DNA of 64,000 nt from Cytobacillus gottheilii (lineage in GTDB: Bacteria; Bacillota; Bacilli; Bacillales; Cytobacillaceae), in NCBI RefSeq assembly GCF_001636345.1, contig NZ_KV440945.1, positions 2,147,631 through 2,211,630 of the forward strand, written 5' to 3'. Positions within the stretch are counted from its first letter, which is position 1; each line of letters begins with the position of its first letter. The position numbers and the translations under genes were made by a program. The notes below the pieces were generated by a model. The model was not told the origin of the DNA and made no database searches. It saw nothing but the letters and a program-made list of their open reading frames with translations. Below are positions 16,011 through 24,789 of the stretch, in pieces.

Positions 16011-16027
16011 ATTACAAAAACATTACA
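16011..16027 (-). promoter_or_regulatory. candidate WalR (YycF) box
   Basis: On the minus strand the sequence is TGTAAT-GTTTT-TGTAAT, a perfect match to TGTWAH-N5-TGTWAH, the WalR direct repeat. It is oriented toward the secreted protein gene that starts at 15941. Confidence 0.6.
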
Positions 16028-16078
16028 AAAATTTCAATTGTTAAAGTTCCTCTGTGTATAAAGTGGAAAAGAATATTA

Positions 16079-16107
16079 AAATGCCTCGACGTAAACGCCG
16101 AGACATT
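16079..16107. repeat. imperfect inverted repeat in the 350-base gene-free stretch
   Basis: AATGCCTCGACG and CGCCGAGACATT pair at 10 of 12 positions around a short loop. The rest of 15942-16292 holds short near-repeats of AAATGGT and CATTGGT around 16160-16220, with no gene visible. Confidence 0.4.
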
Positions 16108-16292
16108 CATAGAAGGAAATAAAATTACGATTTTGGCATTCAGCCATCCATTGCCATGGTTGGGAATGGGTTAATGGTAAAAGAGTAAATGGTAAATGGT
16201 CATTGGTTTGCCATTTGCATTTATTCAATTGTACTTATATGCACACTAGGTTTTCCTTCTACGCCTTGAAGAGGAGTCTCACCTCTCCAAGG

Positions 16293-16808
16293 TTAAAAAT
16301 ATTGATCGCCATTAAAATCCAGTAGAATGCTGTAATTCTTTGCATTAATTGCATTCGAAAGACGATTAGCCTGTCTTTCGGTTTCTAAAGCTTTTAGTCG
16401 GTATTCTTCAGGTTCAAAAGTTGCTACTCTATGCATGGCTGAAGAATCTCCAACTGCATAAAGAAATTCTTCTTTATGAACCGACCCATATACTTTATAC
16501 TTTCTCGCTTGAGCTCTAAGTTGAGCTGCTAGTTCAATCGCTTCTACGATCGTATAATGATTGCCTTCGAATTCGATTTCGTTTATGCTATTAGCCTTAT
16601 ACATTAATACATCAAGCAGGCGGAAATCCTTGCGAATGGCAGCAAGATCGCTTTCTACTTGGGCTAATGTACGGGATTGCTTAGGCGGTTGAGTTCCTTT
16701 TTCTATTTCAACAAAAGCAGTTCGATCCATTTCTTCTTCTAATTCGTGAATTCTTTTAGATAAGACACTTTTTAATTTTACAGCTTCAGCAAGCGATATA
16801 TTTGGCAT
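16293..16808 (-). CDS. hypothetical coiled-coil protein, possibly DIP1984-like
   Basis: 171 residues, soluble and highly charged. The N-terminal helix (SLAEAVKLKSVLSKRIHELEEEM) and the segment ESDLAAIRKDFRLLDVLMYKANSINEIEFEGNHYTIVEAIELAAQLRAQ resemble the DIP1984/septicolysin-like family (KLAEAL...), from memory and not certain. No catalytic motif. AAAGGAGCTTTTGT precedes the ATG on this strand. Single gene. Confidence 0.65.
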   Translation of the reverse strand: MPNISLAEAVKLKSVLSKRIHELEEEMDRTAFVEIEKGTQPPKQSRTLAQVESDLAAIRKDFRLLDVLMYKANSINEIEFEGNHYTIVEAIELAAQLRAQARKYKVYGSVHKEEFLYAVGDSSAMHRVATFEPEEYRLKALETERQANRLSNAINAKNYSILLDFNGDQYF

Positions 16809-16973
16809 ACAAAAGCTCCTTTATTGAATGAATTACAAATAAAATACCATTTTAGCTAATGATTAAACAAGTAATAGATGAAAAAATAGGAAATTAATAG
16901 GATGATAACTCGTAATCTGTCGTATTTAGTAATATATTTGTAATATTATTATTACACGGTTGTCAAAAAATGA

Positions 16974-16982
16974 TGTTATAAT
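16974..16982 (+). promoter_or_regulatory. extended -10 promoter upstream of cwlO-like gene
   Basis: TGTTATAAT is an extended -10 (TGnTATAAT) without a good -35. It implies a leader of about 100 bases before the gene at 17091. Confidence 0.45.
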
Positions 16983-17090
16983 CCCATTTGTATAGAAATT
17001 AGTACTAGTTAAATTGTCATAAAATATAAAAAAGTGTCAGTTATTTACATATAGAGATAATCCTTATATACATAGTGAAAGCAGGGGAAT

Positions 17091-18296
17091 ATGTTGAAGA
17101 AAAAGCTAGTTGTCTTAAATACTACTATTATGCTCGGATTAGGTTCATTAGCACTACCTTCAGTACAAGCAGAAACAGTTGATAGCATCCAGAAACAGCG
17201 TTCTACACTGCAATCCAATCTTTCAGCAGCTGAAAAAGAGCTTGCAGCTGTCCTTACAGAGCTTGCTAAGTTAGATGATCAAGTTAAAAGAGTAGATCAG
17301 GCTGTAGCCGATAATAATGAAATGATAATAAAGACACAAGCGGACATAAAAACAGCACAAGAGCAAGTTAAAAAACTTGAATCTGAAATCGCAGTAATAC
17401 AAGAACGAATTGATAAACGTAATGAAATCTTAAAAGAAAGAGCTCTTGCATTTCAAGAAAGCGGCGGAAGCAATGTAGGTTACATTGAAGTATTATTAGG
17501 TTCTACAAGTTTCGGTGATTTCATTGATCGTGTTGGCGCTGTAAGCAAAATTGTAGAAGCAGATCAGAGCATAATTGCTGAGCATGATGCTGATAAACAG
17601 GAAATCGCTGATAAAAAAGTAACTGTGGATGAAAAACTGGCAGATCTAAATGGCATGAAAGCTGAACTTGAAGGTATGCGTGCGCAATTAGAGGAGCAGA
17701 GTAAACAAAACGATGAGCTGAAAAAGCAGCTTAATCAGAAGAAAAAATCTGCAGAAGCTAAAAAAGCAGAATTAAATACAGAAGATCAAAAACTTGCAGC
17801 AATGCAAAGACAAATTGAAGAAAGCATCACACGCTCTTCTTCATCTTCAAACGCAGCTGTGAGCAGCAATGTTTCGTATTCAGGCGGGACTTCTACTGCT
17901 AAGCCAAGTGGCGACATTAGTACGGTTATTAATGCTGGATACAAATATATTGGCAACTCAGTTTATGTATTTGGAGGCGGCAGAAATGCATATGACATCG
18001 CAAATGGCCGTTTTGACTGTTCAGGATTTGTTTCCTGGGCTTTTGCTCAAGCAGGAATTAGTGTAGGAGCAAGTACAGATTCACTAAAGAACACTGGTAC
18101 TCGTGTACCAACTAGCCAAATGCAGCCTGGCGATCTTGTATTCTTTAATACTTATAAAACGGACGGACATGTAGGTATTTATCTTGGCGGCGGCAAGTTC
18201 ATTGGTTCTCAAAGCAGTACTGGTGTAGCGATTGCTAACATGAATAGTGGATATTGGGCAGACACATTTAATGGACGTGTTATGCGCGTACGATAA
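17091..18296 (+). CDS. cwlO: peptidoglycan DL-endopeptidase, CwlO-like (NlpC/P60)
   Basis: 401 residues. A signal peptide (residues 1-27, ending SVQAET) is followed by a long coiled coil (about 30-245, with a globular break near GSNVGYIEVLLGSTSFGDFIDRV), a serine-rich linker (about 245-275) and a C-terminal NlpC/P60 domain. The catalytic cysteine is in FDCSGFVSWAF and the histidine in DGHVGIYLGGGKFI. CwlO cleaves D-gamma-glutamyl-meso-DAP bonds during lateral wall growth and is activated by FtsEX through its coiled coil. B. subtilis CwlO is somewhat longer. CAGGGGA precedes the ATG; a terminator follows. Confidence 0.88.
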   Translation: MLKKKLVVLNTTIMLGLGSLALPSVQAETVDSIQKQRSTLQSNLSAAEKELAAVLTELAKLDDQVKRVDQAVADNNEMIIKTQADIKTAQEQVKKLESEIAVIQERIDKRNEILKERALAFQESGGSNVGYIEVLLGSTSFGDFIDRVGAVSKIVEADQSIIAEHDADKQEIADKKVTVDEKLADLNGMKAELEGMRAQLEEQSKQNDELKKQLNQKKKSAEAKKAELNTEDQKLAAMQRQIEESITRSSSSSNAAVSSNVSYSGGTSTAKPSGDISTVINAGYKYIGNSVYVFGGGRNAYDIANGRFDCSGFVSWAFAQAGISVGASTDSLKNTGTRVPTSQMQPGDLVFFNTYKTDGHVGIYLGGGKFIGSQSSTGVAIANMNSGYWADTFNGRVMRVR

Positions 18297-18302
18297 TAGA
18301 AT

Positions 18303-18336
18303 TAAAACCTGACTTCTTTAAAGTAGTCGGGTTTTT
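18303..18336 (+). terminator. terminator after cwlO-like gene
   Basis: AAACCTGACT pairs with AGTCGGGTTT (one G-U pair), followed by TTCTATT. Confidence 0.82.
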
Positions 18337-18396
18337 CTATTATATAGATACCCGCTCCTAAATAATCTAATCCGATTTAATATTAAAAAATGAGAC

Positions 18397-18430
18397 AAGA
18401 TCCTTAGCTGAAAAATTAAGGATCTTTTTA
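18397..18430 (+). terminator. second terminator
   Basis: AAGATCCTTA and TAAGGATCTT form a 10-bp stem (18397-18426), followed by TTTT. It backs up the previous terminator. Confidence 0.75.
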
Positions 18431-18520
18431 GTGTTTAAATAACTAAATAACGAACCCTTAAGATATTTTTAAAAAATCTCTTTCCATTTGCAGGATATTA
18501 TAATATAATCAATCTGTATT

Positions 18521-18556
18521 AACTGTATTATGTAACGTAGTACACTACATACAGTT
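18521..18556. promoter_or_regulatory. candidate GntR (YtrA-type) operator
   Basis: AACTGTAT (18521-18528) and ATACAGTT (18549-18556) are perfect inverted arms. Between them lies a second palindrome GTAGT-AC-ACTAC (18537-18548). A possible promoter, TTAACT (18519-18524), 16 bases, TACACT (18541-18546), is covered by it. The site ends 12 bases before the GntR gene. Confidence 0.55.
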
Positions 18557-18568
18557 GGGAGGGTGCTT

Positions 18569-18967
18569 ATGTTTGAGCTTGATGTGAGAAGCCGTAAACC
18601 GATATATGAACAATTAGTTGAGCGGCTGAAGGAGCTAATTATTTCAGAGATACTTAAAACCGACGAGCAGCTTCCTTCCGTTCGCACGCTTGCTCAGCAG
18701 TTAACCATCAATCCGAACACCATCCAAAAAGCTTACCGAGAGCTGGAAACACAAGGCTATATTTATTCCATAAAAGGAAGAGGCAGCTTTGTCAGCCCTC
18801 CGAGTTTACATATTCAATCAGAGAAACTTGAAAAGGTAAAAAGTGAATTAAATAAACTGATGTCTGAGGCTCTTTATTTAGGTATGAATGCCGGGGACTT
18901 AATAAATATGGTTAATAATATCGAAATCGCGTCCAAAGGGGGGCTCGAAGATGATCAAAATCAGTAA
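18569..18967 (+). CDS. GntR family regulator, YtrA/YhcF subfamily
   Basis: About 132 residues. The GntR winged helix (PIYEQLVERLKELIISEIL, QLPSVRTLAQQLTINPNTIQKAYRELETQGYIYSIKGRGSFV) is followed by a short C-terminal helix instead of a ligand domain, the YtrA subfamily pattern. Such regulators repress ABC transporter operons that respond to cell-envelope stress. I chose the ATG at 18569 after TTGGGAGGG; a GTG at 18563 overlaps that site. The stop overlaps the ABC ATPase start by 17 bases. Confidence 0.88.
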   Translation: MFELDVRSRKPIYEQLVERLKELIISEILKTDEQLPSVRTLAQQLTINPNTIQKAYRELETQGYIYSIKGRGSFVSPPSLHIQSEKLEKVKSELNKLMSEALYLGMNAGDLINMVNNIEIASKGGLEDDQNQ

Positions 18968-19850
18968 TGTGCGTAAGGAATTTCAAGAAATTGAAGCAAT
19001 TGAAAATGTAAGTATACATGTAAACAAAGGATCGATCTACGGGCTTCTCGGTTCAAATGGGGCAGGAAAAACGACCCTTTTAAAAATGATTGCAGGCATT
19101 TATGAACAAAGTGAAGGAAGTATTCTCATAGACGGCAGAGTAGTTTATGAAAATCCATCTTTAAAACAGGAAATCATTATCATACAGGATACACCATTTT
19201 TTATTCCACAGTATACCTTGAAACAAATGGGAAAGGTGTATCGCAGTTTTTATCCAAACTGGTCCGAGGAAAGGTTTAAACAGCTAGCCGCAGACTTTAA
19301 CTTAGACGTCACGAAGAAAATTCATAAATTTTCAAAAGGAATTCAGCGGCAGGCAGCATTTATTTTAGCATTATCTGCGCAGCCAAGTGTTCTGATTTTA
19401 GATGAGCCTATGGATGGTTTAGACCCAGTTATGAGGAAAAAAGTAAAAAGTCTTATTTTCGAGGATGTTGCAGACAGAGAAATGAGCGTATTAATTTCTT
19501 CTCATAATCTAAAGGAAGTTGAAGATATTTGTGATCATGTAGGTATATTGCATAAAGGGAAAATGATTTTAGAAAGAGATTTAGATGACTTAAAATCAGA
19601 TACTCACAAAATTCAGCTTGCTTTTAAAGGGGAAATTCCGCAGCAGTTAATCTCATCATTAGACATTGTTCATCAAGAAAAGCGCGGCAGCATTTTCATC
19701 TGTATTGTTAAAGGGTTAGAGGAAGAACTGCTGACGAAAATACAGGCATACCATCCAGTTATACTTGATATATTGCCATTAACACTGGAAGAGATTTTTC
19801 TTTATGAAATGGAGGATGCAGGCTATGCCGTACAAAACATCCTTGATTAA
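18951..19850 (+). CDS. ABC transporter ATP-binding protein
   Basis: 299 residues. Walker A is GSNGAGKTT (about 33-41), the signature is the degenerate FSKGIQRQ typical of YtrB/YhcG-type ATPases, Walker B is VLILDEPMDGLDP, and the H-loop is SSHNLKEVEDI. It energises the permease encoded next; the two reading frames overlap. The operon is headed by the GntR regulator. Confidence 0.9.
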   Translation: MIKISNVRKEFQEIEAIENVSIHVNKGSIYGLLGSNGAGKTTLLKMIAGIYEQSEGSILIDGRVVYENPSLKQEIIIIQDTPFFIPQYTLKQMGKVYRSFYPNWSEERFKQLAADFNLDVTKKIHKFSKGIQRQAAFILALSAQPSVLILDEPMDGLDPVMRKKVKSLIFEDVADREMSVLISSHNLKEVEDICDHVGILHKGKMILERDLDDLKSDTHKIQLAFKGEIPQQLISSLDIVHQEKRGSIFICIVKGLEEELLTKIQAYHPVILDILPLTLEEIFLYEMEDAGYAVQNILD

Positions 19851-21783
19851 TAAAGAATTGCAGAAATTGATATTTAGAAGTGTAGGGTGGATTTCAATAT
19901 TGCAGTTTGCTGGATTATTCTTTGCACTGCCATTACAGTTAATGGCGTTTACTGAGGAAGAGCGCCAATATCTTTTTATCGACAATTTATTTTCTTTTCA
20001 GCAGGGTGTGCAAATCGTTTTTACAATGGGAATTCCTGTGCTTATGGCAATCTTTCTATTCCGTTTCCTGCAGGTCCGGCAATATAGTGATTATGTGCAC
20101 GGTTTACCTATTACGAGAAAAGCTCTGTTCCACCAATATACAATAACAGGTATTTTATATTTAATATTGCCCTTAGTTTTTATAACATTGATTCTTTTAG
20201 CAATGTATGAGCCTTTTCAATTAGAAGAACTATTCTCGTTGAATGATGTTGGCAGCTGGATTTTAATCATGCTGCTGTTTCATATATTATTCTTTCTAAT
20301 GGGGGTATTTATTGGAACCATATCCGGTATCTCTGCCGTTCAAGGGGCACTCACATATATCGGATTATTATTGCCTCTAGGCATGCTGATGTTAATCACC
20401 ACCAATCTTTCCTATTTTCTTACTGGTTTCTCAGCAGATTACATACTGGATACCAAGCTGGAAAGATTTTCGCCGCTTGTGCTTTTTGCTCAGATAAGTT
20501 ATATAGAGGTCGATTCATTAGAATTAATCCTATATAGCAGCACAGCAGTTTGCTTATATATATTAGCTCTTTTTTCTTATGTTAAAAGGCCAATTGAAGC
20601 TGTTTCACATGCACTTGTTTACCCATTTTTAAAACCGGTGTTTAAATATGGAGTAACCTTTTGCATGATGCTATTAGGCGGTTTGTATTGTGGGGAAATA
20701 CAGCAAATGACTTCCTGGATCGTAGCAGGATATGTAATTGGGGCTATCATCGGATATGTAATTGCTGAGATGGTGCTTCAGAAATCTTGGCGAATAACAT
20801 TTCAGGTAAAAGGGTTTCTCATATTTGCTATTGTAATGGTAGGGGCTGCGGTTTTATTTAAGCTTGATTTAACTCAATTTGAAAAAAGAATTCCTGCCTA
20901 TGATGATATACAAGGTGTCCACTTAAGTGAAAGTTATTATTATTACCAGGATTCTCTAGAAAATGAAATGCCCGTCTTTTTAAAGGAAGCTGATAATATA
21001 GAAGCAGTTCGTGAACTGCATGAAAATATTATTAAAAATAGAGATTACACAGGAGTGGGCCATGAACCAACTGTCTATATGACATATCTGCTGAAAAATG
21101 GAGAAAAAGTTGTACGAAGTTATCAAGTTGACCTTAATCAATATGAAACTTACATTAAGAAAATTGAAGAATCGCAGGAGTATAAAACGAATACGAACTC
21201 AATTTTCCAAGCAGATCCAGAGAACGTCAGTGAACTAATAATTGATGCAAATGGAACACTTCCTAAAAGAACTTCCATTACTGACAACAATGAAATTCAG
21301 GAAGCGATGCGAGCTTTAAAAGAAGATATTCAATCAGCTAGCTATGAGAATATGACATCCAGCAAAGAGCCAATTGCTTTCATTGAGTTGCGCATAAAAG
21401 ATAGTGACAATTCTATTTATATGGAATGGAAGACATATGATCAGCATTTCAAGAACTGGATTCAAGATCATGATTTACTGGAACAATCACGTATTACAGC
21501 TGAAGATATTCAATATGCTTATATTTTAAAGAAAGAAATGATACCTGAAGAATTATGGCTTGGCTACACCTATTCAGATATTTTTAAAGAAATGGCTAAG
21601 CATGAAAATGCACTTAAATTGACAGATAAACAGGATATAGACTTTCTCTTAAATAACGCTTCATATTCACCACAAAATGAATATGTCATTTGTTATGTAT
21701 ATGCTGAGGGTAAATATGATGTTAAAGAGCTGGCAGGCAAGGATGCACCAGCAAGCATTGTAAGACACTTTGAACATAATTGA
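19825..21783 (+). CDS. ABC transporter permease with large C-terminal extracytoplasmic domain
   Basis: About 652 residues. Around ten hydrophobic segments lie in residues 1-345 (ABC-2 type), followed by a soluble region of about 300 residues (from FEKRIPAYDDIQGVHLSES on), probably outside the membrane, like the DUF6449-type extension. I chose the ATG at 19825 because GGAGG lies just upstream within the ATPase gene. It is the membrane partner of the preceding ATPase. The substrate is unknown; members of this group respond to wall-active peptides. Confidence 0.82.
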   Translation: MPYKTSLINKELQKLIFRSVGWISILQFAGLFFALPLQLMAFTEEERQYLFIDNLFSFQQGVQIVFTMGIPVLMAIFLFRFLQVRQYSDYVHGLPITRKALFHQYTITGILYLILPLVFITLILLAMYEPFQLEELFSLNDVGSWILIMLLFHILFFLMGVFIGTISGISAVQGALTYIGLLLPLGMLMLITTNLSYFLTGFSADYILDTKLERFSPLVLFAQISYIEVDSLELILYSSTAVCLYILALFSYVKRPIEAVSHALVYPFLKPVFKYGVTFCMMLLGGLYCGEIQQMTSWIVAGYVIGAIIGYVIAEMVLQKSWRITFQVKGFLIFAIVMVGAAVLFKLDLTQFEKRIPAYDDIQGVHLSESYYYYQDSLENEMPVFLKEADNIEAVRELHENIIKNRDYTGVGHEPTVYMTYLLKNGEKVVRSYQVDLNQYETYIKKIEESQEYKTNTNSIFQADPENVSELIIDANGTLPKRTSITDNNEIQEAMRALKEDIQSASYENMTSSKEPIAFIELRIKDSDNSIYMEWKTYDQHFKNWIQDHDLLEQSRITAEDIQYAYILKKEMIPEELWLGYTYSDIFKEMAKHENALKLTDKQDIDFLLNNASYSPQNEYVICYVYAEGKYDVKELAGKDAPASIVRHFEHN

Positions 21784-21812
21784 ATTTGATTGGTAGAGGG
21801 GAGGCAGCAGAA

Positions 21813-22334
21813 ATGTCAAAACATCTTGAAATGAGAGAAATTTGTGATCTGCATCAAAAGCGTCTGTTTCAAATTGCCTACGGTGTTACAAGAGACTATT
21901 ATTTAGCACAAGATGTTGTTCAGGAGGCACTAATTAAAGCCTATAAACATTTGGATTCTGTTGCCGACCCTGATAAACTGGGTGCTTGGCTTGCTTCGAT
22001 CACGACTCGAACAGCTATTGACTTTTTGCGGAAAGAAAAGAAAACTAGAGAAAAAGTAGACGGATATACTGAATTGGAAAATGTATATGCAGTTATGGCG
22101 CAGAATGTTGAAAAAGAGGCTGAAGCAAACGAGCTGCAAGCAAAAATATATCAATATCTTAATTCACTTTCTCCAGAACAAAAGCAATTGTTTCTTTTAA
22201 AAATGAAAGATGGTCTAAAAGAAAGAGAAATAGCAGAAATCTTAGAAATGAATCCAAATACGGTGAAAACAAGACTGTATCGTATGCGAAAACAATTAAA
22301 AGAGCTGCTTGCCGAACAGGATACAGCATCATAA
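21813..22334 (+). CDS. RNA polymerase sigma factor, ECF (sigma-70 family)
   Basis: 173 residues with region 2 (HQKRLFQIAYGVTRDYYLAQDVVQEALIKAYKHL) and region 4 (LSPEQKQLFLLKMKDGLKEREIAEILEMNPNTVKTRLYRMRKQLKELL). The ATG at 21813 follows GAGGGGAGGCAG; it begins 29 bases after the permease stop, so it belongs to the GntR-ABC operon. No anti-sigma gene follows; the operon ends with a terminator. The large sensory permease may take the part of signal input, but that is inference. Confidence 0.87.
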   Translation: MSKHLEMREICDLHQKRLFQIAYGVTRDYYLAQDVVQEALIKAYKHLDSVADPDKLGAWLASITTRTAIDFLRKEKKTREKVDGYTELENVYAVMAQNVEKEAEANELQAKIYQYLNSLSPEQKQLFLLKMKDGLKEREIAEILEMNPNTVKTRLYRMRKQLKELLAEQDTAS

Positions 22335-22355
22335 GTTGTAAAGAAATTACTTAGA

Positions 22356-22397
22356 AACGCAGGATCATCTCATATATAGATGATTCCTGCGTTTTTT
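22356..22397 (+). terminator. terminator of the GntR-ABC-sigma operon
   Basis: AACGCAGG-TCATCT pairs with AGATGA-TTCCTGCGTT around CATATAT, then TTTTTT. Confidence 0.88.
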
Positions 22398-22437
22398 GCT
22401 ATAAATAAAATTAATTCCTTAAAAAAGAGATTTAATT

Positions 22438-22674
22438 TTACCAGAAAAACGGAAGAAAGGCGATTGCAGCAATCGCTCCAATAGCAAGTCCAGTCCCGAA
22501 TCCACCCCAGCCCCATCCATAGCCATAACCGTCATAATTACGGCCGCCTAAAGGTCTAAGGAATACACTTCCAGGAGATACGCGGTCGATCACTCCTCGG
22601 TGAACAGCTCCATTGCTCATTCTAATTTGCACAGGCCTTCCAATTCCTCTTCTGCAAGTTTCATAATGACCCAT
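22438..22674 (-). CDS. small glycine-rich protein with hydrophobic C-terminus
   Basis: About 78 residues. The first half (GRPVQIRMSNGAVHRGVIDRVSPGSVFLRPL) looks like a small SH3/Sm-like beta barrel. A glycine/tyrosine stretch (GGRNYDGYGYGWGWGGFG) follows, then a membrane-type helix ending FLPFFW. I chose the ATG at 22674 after GGAGGTGTATTTT; an earlier start at 22695 overlaps that site. Similar small proteins are common in spore formers. Function unknown; a spore surface role is a guess. Confidence 0.65.
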   Translation of the reverse strand: MGHYETCRRGIGRPVQIRMSNGAVHRGVIDRVSPGSVFLRPLGGRNYDGYGYGWGWGGFGTGLAIGAIAAIAFLPFFW

Positions 22675-22852
22675 AAAATACACCTCCACGCTCATATTTC
22701 CAGTACAAGATTAGATTATGTCCAAAAAATAAAAATGGTTAGGTTTTTGCTGTGGTGCATATGCGGAAGTTTTTAGGCGTAAAACGATAATCAAAAACAT
22801 TTTGGACCTCATACTATACTACAGATCTTAAACAGAGAAGGGAAGTTGTCAC

Positions 22853-23575
22853 GTGTCTTATACTTATCATGATATGTTAGCTGCTTATGAGATAGGAAAT
22901 GCACATCCAGGAGGCCGCAGACTTACACAGGAACTTATAAAAAGCTTACCGATTACATCCACTTCATCCGTACTTGATCCTGGCTGCGGAAGGGGAGAGA
23001 CATCCATTTATTTAGCTGAAAACTTTCACTGTCATGTATCTGCTATTGAGCAAAATAAACAGATGGCAGATCTAGCGCGGAAAAATTTTCAGGAGAATTC
23101 AGTTTCAATTGATCTGCATATAGGGAATGTAGAAAGTATGCCATTTAAAGATAAATCTTTTGACTATATTTTGGCTGAATCAATCACAGCTTTTACAAAT
23201 GTAAAAAAAACGTTATTAGAATATGAACGAGTCTTAAAGCCTACAGGAATTTTATTGATGAATGAAATGACAATAGAAGAGGAATTACTAGATATAGAGA
23301 AGGATGAACTCACACAATTTTATGGAATGAAAAACCTGTACACAGAAAATGATTGGAAGAAAAAATTAGCGGGGGCTGGATTTAATACAGTCGAAATCAT
23401 AGAGGGGAAAACCATACTGCAGGAGCTTGAAGAGTATATTCCCGGAGAGGAAGACAGCAGTCCTCCAAGTATTCACTTAAATAAAGAGCTAGAGGAAATG
23501 ATGGCTGTACATCAAAAACTTACTTTAAATTTTGCCGAGGTGCTGGGCTATAGAGTTTTTAGAGTGACAAAATAA
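22853..23575 (+). CDS. class I SAM-dependent methyltransferase
   Basis: 240 residues with a Rossmann methyltransferase core: motif I VLDPGCGRGETSIYLA (the usual D/E-x-G-x-G-x-G), motif II acidic residue SAIEQN, and FDYILAESITAFTN plus LKPTGILLMNE for motifs IV-V. The GTG start at 22853 follows GAGAAGGGAAG. The substrate is unknown. Single gene. Confidence 0.85.
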   Translation: MSYTYHDMLAAYEIGNAHPGGRRLTQELIKSLPITSTSSVLDPGCGRGETSIYLAENFHCHVSAIEQNKQMADLARKNFQENSVSIDLHIGNVESMPFKDKSFDYILAESITAFTNVKKTLLEYERVLKPTGILLMNEMTIEEELLDIEKDELTQFYGMKNLYTENDWKKKLAGAGFNTVEIIEGKTILQELEEYIPGEEDSSPPSIHLNKELEEMMAVHQKLTLNFAEVLGYRVFRVTK

Positions 23576-23643
23576 AATGGAAAGTTGTGCTTAAGTAGAA
23601 AAATGTCTCATATAGTTAACTAAAAAAGCAAAACAAATAAAGT

Positions 23644-23675
23644 GGAGAAAAATTAAATGCTCCAAATTTTTCTCC
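23644..23675 (-). terminator. inverted repeat at the 3' end of the YiiX-like gene
   Basis: GGAGAAAAATT (23644-23654) and AATTTTTCTCC (23665-23675) are perfect arms. It overlaps the last codons of the minus-strand gene and may terminate it; the T-run beyond is modest. Confidence 0.45.
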
Positions 23676-24255
23676 ATAATAAACCGAACCAATCATGATT
23701 ATCACTAAGTGCAGCCTGATAATGATGTTCTGACACATTAATGAAATCAGACATCCTTCCTTGGAAGACAAGCTGAAAAGGATTACTGTGCTGTAAATCA
23801 TGCGGCGTAACAAAGCATGCAGGTTTATTCAAATTGACAACATTTCCCTCAGAAAGAACGGTAGAGACAAACTGAGAACAGAAAAAAGCATGAGAACGAT
23901 TAATTTTCTTTTGAAAAGGCAACGCAAATACCCCTAGCAGATTATACCTATATCTGTGCTTTTCCATTTCAATCTTAGAGATAAATTCCTGCATTTTCTG
24001 ATATTGTTCTTCCGTAACATGGCAGGAATATATTGCACATGATGCATTTTGCAATAAACCCTTGGAAACACTTTCCTTAACAAATCCTCCGATAAATGGA
24101 TTCCTTTGACGTTTTCGCCCGAAACTGTAAACTTGCAGAAAATGCGAATCAAAGGATAGGGAAGCGTGATTGTAAGGCTTTCGTGTATACATTTTTATTA
24201 ATCTAGTAAAAATGGTTCCTGTATCAGTTAAAATCAAATAGATTTTGCGTTCCAT
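23653..24255 (-). CDS. permuted NlpC/P60-fold protein, YiiX-like
   Basis: About 200 residues. The pattern YNHASLSFD (histidine near residue 31) and FFCSQFVSTVLSEG (cysteine near 126) is that of YiiX/YaeF-type permuted papain-fold amidases. No signal peptide is visible, so it acts in the cytoplasm. I chose the ATG at 24255, 8 bases after AAGGAG. The substrate is unknown. Confidence 0.8.
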   Translation of the reverse strand: MERKIYLILTDTGTIFTRLIKMYTRKPYNHASLSFDSHFLQVYSFGRKRQRNPFIGGFVKESVSKGLLQNASCAIYSCHVTEEQYQKMQEFISKIEMEKHRYRYNLLGVFALPFQKKINRSHAFFCSQFVSTVLSEGNVVNLNKPACFVTPHDLQHSNPFQLVFQGRMSDFINVSEHHYQAALSDNHDWFGLLWRKIWSI

Positions 24256-24789
24256 AATCATATCTCCTTATAAGGCAATTTAATCTGTATGTATTGAGAT
24301 TACTACTGATAGTTTAATGAATACTTTAATGGAAAGAAGATTTCTATTAAAATCGCACTTAGCAGTTAGATGGTAAATTACCCTGTCATATTATAATAAC
24401 ATCCTATCAATAGACCTTAATGTAAAAAAGGAGCCAGAGATTTAATATAGTCTAAGACTTGAGGCTTATTGAGCAGCAGAAGTGTTTGTATGTATGACGA
24501 TTGAAGCACTTGTTTTGTTTCATTTTTTTCATATTTTACAAAAAATTAATAATATACAAACATTTAATCTGTCTTTCATCACAAAGAAAAGGGTAATTAG
24601 ACCTATGTTTCGTTTGCCATATGCTCTATTTCTGAATATTTTCATGAAACAGGATGATCTCAGTAAAATAATGACTATATAAATGGTATAATATTTGAAG
24701 GAAAAAGTTGCTGAGTGAGAAAGTGTATTTTGGTTAAGAATAAAGAGTATTGCATTTATAAGTACGTGAAGGGAGTTAGTTGATACAGA
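24256..24789. other. 534-base stretch without a convincing gene; pssA leader
   Basis: Strongly AT-rich. A 66-codon open frame at 24482-24682 lacks a ribosome binding site and has atypical composition, so I left it out. TGGTATAAT at 24684-24692 is an extended -10 promoter for pssA, giving a leader of roughly 90 bases. No riboswitch fold was recognised. Confidence 0.5.

Noticed and set aside
16809-17090. WalR box or ydaO-type riboswitch upstream of the cwlO-like gene
   Set aside because: Only single TGTAAT half-sites are present, without the N5-spaced partner, and no riboswitch core was visible.
24482-24682. 66-codon open frame upstream of pssA
   Set aside because: No ribosome binding site, unusual composition and no resemblance to a known protein; it overlaps the pssA promoter region.
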